NCBI GenBank assembly: GCA_017654935.2
Contig: CM065704.1
Span: forward strand, 20,313,153 to 20,377,152
DNA: 64,000 nucleotides
Source of the DNA: Phymorhynchus buccinoides
Taxonomy: Eukaryota; Mollusca; Gastropoda; Neogastropoda; Raphitomidae
Reading direction: 5' to 3'
The notes beneath the pieces were generated by a model. The model made no database searches and had not been told where the DNA came from. It saw nothing but the letters and a program-made list of their open reading frames with translations. Position 1 is the first letter of the stretch, and the number at the start of each line of letters is the position of its first letter. Positions 60,186-64,000 of this stretch are shown piece by piece. The translations under genes were made by a program, and so were the position numbers.

Positions 60186-61185
60186 AACAATACATCGAGG
60201 GAGAGGAGGCCAAAGCTGTTGGCGGTGCTGCAGTGGAATGCAGAGGGCGTTTCCAAGGAGAAAGTCCCTCTTGCATAAAGGCTCCACAAGGAGGACATTG
60301 ACATAGCCTGCATCCAGGAGACCCACCTGACAAAAAATCTGCGCTTCGCAGTAAGCGGCTACCAGACCTACAGAGTGGACAGACAGGAAAGGCACAAAGG
60401 TGGAGTAGTCATACTGGTCAGGAACAATCTACCAGCGCAACACGTCACAGTAGACACCAATGGCCAGGCGGAGATCACTGGCGTTGATGTCTTCGTGCAG
60501 GACAAGACGATCAGGATTTACAACCTGTACTGCCCGCCAGATCGAGACTTGTCCCTGAACGCCATGGGCATCACCCAGAAAGGCTGCATGGTCGTAGGTG
60601 ACTTCAACAGTCATTCCCCAAGCTGGGGGTACACAGAAGTGGATGCAAGAGGAGAGGAAGTAGAGGACTGGCAAATAGATAACAAACTCCATCTTCTAAA
60701 TGATCCTGACGACCCTCCCACATACTTCTCACGCCGCTGGCTGACGTCAACAACACCGGACTTGGCCCTTGTCATCAACGACCTTCTGCCAGGAACAGAA
60801 AGAACAGTTCTGAAACAGCTTGGCGGAAGTGATCACAAACCAGTGAAGATCACAGTGGACCTCAACTACCATCCTGAGGACTGCAACACTCTCCCCAGGT
60901 GGAACTACTAAAAAGCCAAGTGGGATGAGTATGCCTTGCTGACTGATGAATATAGAGCCAGCATTAACACCATGAAAAAAAAGACTGTAATGATATGGTG
61001 AAAGATTTCAACAAGGCAGTACTAACAGCAGCTGCAGAAACAATTCCAAGGGGTGCAAGAAAAAACTACCGGCCTTATTGGACAGAAGAGCTGCAGAACC
61101 TAGAAGATCAGGTAGAAGAGGCCAGAACAAAAGTAGAAAGTGACCCAACTGAAGCAAATAACATCAAACTGGGGCAGTGAAAGAA
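60186..61185 (+). pseudogene. APE endonuclease and linker of an I-superfamily LINE, broken
   Basis: The frame runs LLAVLQWNAEGVSKEKVPLA, a TAA stop at 60276-60278, then EDIDIACIQETHLTKNLRF, GGVVILVRNNLPA, YNLYCPPDRDLSLNAMG, GCMVVGDFNSHSPSWGY, TPDLALVINDLL and LGGSDHKPVKI. These are endonuclease motifs in order. After a stop at 60909-60911 and a frameshift in A8 near 60976, the linker continues as IPRGARKNYRPYWTEELQNL. Catalytic residues are mostly retained, but the lesions make it inactive. Confidence 0.85.
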
Positions 61186-61356
61186 TAACTGGGCGGAGAC
61201 TCGGCGAGTGACAGACACACGATTTAACGAACGACAACCCGTGAAAGCAGAGTAACTTGTCAATTGGTCCTGTCTTATCTCCCTCTACTTTCTCTTTCTG
61301 AATAGGCCTATGTTGTTGGCAGTGTCATTATCAATATCTGTCTATTTCTCTCTATG

Positions 61357-62036
61357 TGTTACGCGTAATCAGTGTACTTGCGCAATTCGTGTACTGAGCA
61401 ACGGTTTTGCGTAATACGTGAACTGTGCAACGTTGTTGCCAAGTTCATGAATTACGCAAAACCGCTGCGCAGTAGGCCTACATGAACTACTGACGCAAAG
61501 TTGAAAATAACAGTTGAACTGTTGATTTGCAGATTGCAGCGTACGTGAATTGCGCAAAGAACAAACCCTATCGGAAGAGATACTCCTGTTGATTTTGTTG
61601 TGAATTTGTCTTTTTTTTCTCCATAGAAAAAAATGACAGTGAGTATATTTTTCATATTTTTGGTCCATTGTATTTTGATACAGATGAATAGCAATAATTA
61701 GAATTATAAAGAACGAAACAAAACAAACAACAAAATGAATACTCTCACTTTCTCTCTCTGTTTGTGTGTGTGTCTGTATGTCTCTCTCTCTCTCTTTCTT
61801 TTTTTCATGGAAATAGAAGCACAGTAAATAATGTGCTATTGGCCCTTCAAAATGTCTTCCTCTGCCTTCCCCTGTTAATGCTGATCACTAAGATATATAT
61901 GGTTACAGTCGTCTAATGTCAACGGTTTTGAAATTATGAGCATTTGTTTTCAGAGCCCAACATTGCCCAGTTCACGAATTACGCAAAACCGCTGCGCATT
62001 TGGTGAAGTGCGCAGGAACGCAGATTACGCGTAACA
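61357..62036. mobile_element. 680-bp palindrome-built element with TATG target duplication
   Basis: The ends are perfect inverted TGTTACGCGTAATC (61357-61370 and 62023-62036), flanked by TATG on both sides (61353-61356 and 62037-62040). The left half (61380-61560) and right end (61965-62020) repeat the words AATTACGCAAAACCGCTGCGCA and TGCGCAATTCGTGTACTG in both orientations, cut here to under 20 or just over by overlap of halves TTACGCAAAACCGCTGCG. The middle is AT-rich with a CT microsatellite. No ORF. The right target copy directly abuts the next LINE region. Confidence 0.7.
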
Positions 62037-62065
62037 TATGCATCTTTGTCTGTCTGTATGTCTCT

Positions 62066-62362
62066 GGTTTAAACAAAGTTTATTAACATAATACATTGCA
62101 GTGTACACAAATTATTTTATGAGCACAACAAGCTATAAGCTTATAAGCGCACTCAAAAGTGTTTCAGTTACGAACAAAAGGCTGCATCATGAAATTACTT
62201 AAATAGCTATGAGAAAAATACAATTGGAATAAGAAAAATAACTAAGCAAAGATATCAATACATCATGCACCAATTTATAACTAGACAAACAAACAATAGA
62301 AGTAAAAAAGAAAAAGAAAAAACAAGAAAAAGGAAAGAAGAAAAAACAACAACAAAACCACA

Positions 62363-62401
<39 letters not shown>

Positions 62402-64000
62402 AACAACTAAGAATGGGGGTGGTGTTACAAAATACCATATACTAAGTACACTATAAACCAACAATCAAAGAGGCCAAGTTTATATCAGTACATCTCAACA
62501 GGGCACACAAAGTCTTGTGCTATGCTATTAAATAATGATTGTTTATGTATTTTTTTCAAATTGCCACTAAAACATTAATCGTTATTAAAACGTTTCGAAG
62601 CGCTTATGAAATTACATACTGCTAACATCATTGATTTATTTTCACTTACATTTTTGTCCCTGCTTCCAAACAGAAGAGTAGAAACATTAGTTTGAACATC
62701 TTGTGCTAACAGTCCAATCGTTTGAGCTCTAGGTTCAATGTACAAAGGGCATTCTAAAAGAAAATGATACACACTTTCCACTGCAGAACCACAAGTACAA
62801 GATGAATCATCAGAAAGGTGTCGCTTAACAAGGTCGTGCTTAAGATCGCTCATCTCTAACCGAAGCTTGCAAACAACTATTTCCAAGAATCTTGTTGGTA
62901 AATAATAATAAACAGGAATTTCACTGTCCGTTCGTTTTAGAAAACGTTTAAAGCGACTTAAGGAATCCCATTGTTTTACTTCATCTGGTAAATCATTCCA
63001 CAGAGCTGTTGTTGATGGAAAAAATGACGATTGATAAAGTGCAGTTCTGCAGTAAGGAATCTGTCTCTCTAAAGGATTTCGGTGATGGTATGGATTAACA
63101 TTAGACACTAGCTGAGGTAAACGATTAGTAAGGTAAAGTGGAACAGTTCCGTTTACGATTTTAAAGTACATGATTAGTTTGTGTCGACGACGGCGTTCTT
63201 TTAATGAAATAAAACCAGATTCAGAATAAAGTTTTTGGTGACTTGTACCACGCACTGTTCCAGTTATTGTTCTGAGGGCATCTAAATGAAGATCTTCTAA
63301 GTCTTGTGCTAATTTATCTGTACAATTGTCCCATATAATATCTGAAAAATCAAGGTGAGGCATAATAAATGACTTATGCATTGTTTCAAGAGATCTACGA
63401 CTGAGTCGGTACTTGAAGGACCGAAGACAAGCAACTAAAACTCTACATTTCGATATAACTGCTCTAATGTGATAGTCCCATTTACAAGTATTCTGGATAA
63501 TTACGCCAAGATGTTTATGTTTATCAGTTTCTTGTAAAATGGTTTCTTCAAATGTAAGTGGAAGTACATGGGGTACAGTTTGGTTGGATATTGTCATAAG
63601 TTCTGTTTTCGATTGGTTAAACTTAACTTTCCATTTTTTAGCCCATTCAGAAATTTTATGAAGATCAGAATTCAGAATATCTGTTCGAAGTTGAGTATTT
63701 TCTAGTCCTAAGTACATGCTCGTATCATCCGCAAATAACTTCACTAATGATTCTATGTCAATCACTATATCATTTATGTAAATCAAGAACAATAATGGTC
63801 CAAGTACTGAGCCCTGGGGGACACCTGCTGAGATATGAAAATAACATGATTTACTACCTTTAAGTACAACAGCTTGGCTACGGTCCTTCAAATAATCTGC
63901 AAACCATCCCAAAAGTTGTCCCCGGATTCCTAGTGCTGAAAGCTTACAAAGAAGTCCCTTATGCCAAACTTTATCAAACGCTTTAGATATGTCAAAAAAT
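62066..64000 (-). mobile_element. LINE, second copy of the 56.7 kb family, continuing past the window
   Basis: The 3' end (GGTTTAAACAAAG on the plus strand) and 3' UTR match the truncated copy at 56660. The body is longer here and runs off the right edge, so its 5' end cannot be judged. Confidence 0.9.
62575..64000 (-). CDS. LINE reverse transcriptase, partial, open to the window edge
   Basis: The minus frame is open for at least 475 codons. It enters at FFDISKAFDKVWHKGLLCKL and continues with GWFADYLKDRSQAVVL, SAGVPQGSVLGPLLFLIYIN and FADDTSMYL (both catalytic Asp kept). The post-catalytic region (HLGVIIQNTCKWDYHI, DIIWDNCTD) and the Cys/His cluster CTCGSAVESVYHFLLEC follow before the end at SASKRFNND. 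The same motif order and C-terminal cluster occur in the 34706-38173 ORF, so the two are sister families of one clade. No lesion is visible in the part present, so it may be young and functional. Confidence 0.9.
   Translation of the reverse strand, partial: FFDISKAFDKVWHKGLLCKLSALGIRGQLLGWFADYLKDRSQAVVLKGSKSCYFHISAGVPQGSVLGPLLFLIYINDIVIDIESLVKLFADDTSMYLGLENTQLRTDILNSDLHKISEWAKKWKVKFNQSKTELMTISNQTVPHVLPLTFEETILQETDKHKHLGVIIQNTCKWDYHIRAVISKCRVLVACLRSFKYRLSRRSLETMHKSFIMPHLDFSDIIWDNCTDKLAQDLEDLHLDALRTITGTVRGTSHQKLYSESGFISLKERRRRHKLIMYFKIVNGTVPLYLTNRLPQLVSNVNPYHHRNPLERQIPYCRTALYQSSFFPSTTALWNDLPDEVKQWDSLSRFKRFLKRTDSEIPVYYYLPTRFLEIVVCKLRLEMSDLKHDLVKRHLSDDSSCTCGSAVESVYHFLLECPLYIEPRAQTIGLLAQDVQTNVSTLLFGSRDKNVSENKSMMLAVCNFISASKRFNND

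Larger units (their letters stand above)
59560..61185 (+). mobile_element. I/Nimb-like LINE relic, 5' region and endonuclease
   Basis: A 5' untranslated region with three imperfect 65-bp repeats leads into a broken ORF2 (60186-61185). The element is cut near 61185, before the reverse transcriptase. The exact 5' boundary is unclear; GGGGACATGGGGCAGGGTAG (59607) may lie near it. Confidence 0.65.

Overview
The window is eukaryotic, repeat-rich and gene-poor. It most likely comes from a marine mollusc, perhaps a gastropod; this is an inference. It rests on split exons with GT-AG borders, a metazoan-type 5S rRNA gene, a tRNA-derived SINE whose body resembles a common molluscan SINE, several Jockey/CR1/L2/I-type LINEs (one with a 2A-like NPGP site), and many very long pure dinucleotide arrays. 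No operons, CRISPR arrays or bacterial signals are present.

Layout. 1-9600: two exons of one minus-strand host gene (8698-8822, lectin-like; 539-996, Ser/Thr-rich), joined in phase across a 7.7 kb intron that is about 93% a 32-bp minisatellite. 10000-13800: microsatellites, a 23-bp minisatellite and a SINE. 15236-16692: a palindrome-built element with 6-bp target duplications. 17728-33935: a minus-strand LINE reverse transcriptase gene split in two by a 14.6 kb insertion with 37-bp inverted ends. That insertion contains a 160-bp satellite interrupted by an L2-like LINE, a 4 kb block tiled with short perfect hairpins around a 5S rRNA gene, and further palindrome clusters. 34706-38173: an apparently intact 1155-codon LINE ORF with a 2A-like site. 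40868-45140: nested LINE relics on both strands. 46820-52451: a foldback MITE, a piggyBac-like non-autonomous element, an 87-bp minisatellite and a small MITE. 54114-59290: a foldback-like arrangement of tandem repeats in inverted orientation around a loop that holds a LINE insertion with 13-bp target duplications. 59560-62036: an I/Nimb-like LINE relic and another palindrome-built element. 62066-64000: a second, nearly identical copy of the 56.7 kb LINE, running off the window.

The only ORFs that look protein-coding in their own right are the two host exons and the LINE ORFs. The very long ORFs inside minisatellites and microsatellites are open because the repeat unit lacks stop codons, and I do not call them genes. 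Two things look least explained: the hairpin-tiled block at 26745-30730, which includes a tandem duplication with a covarying stem, and the recurrence of mobile elements each built from its own palindromic word (15.2, 18.3, 31.3, 32.7, 46.8, 54.1 and 61.4 kb).
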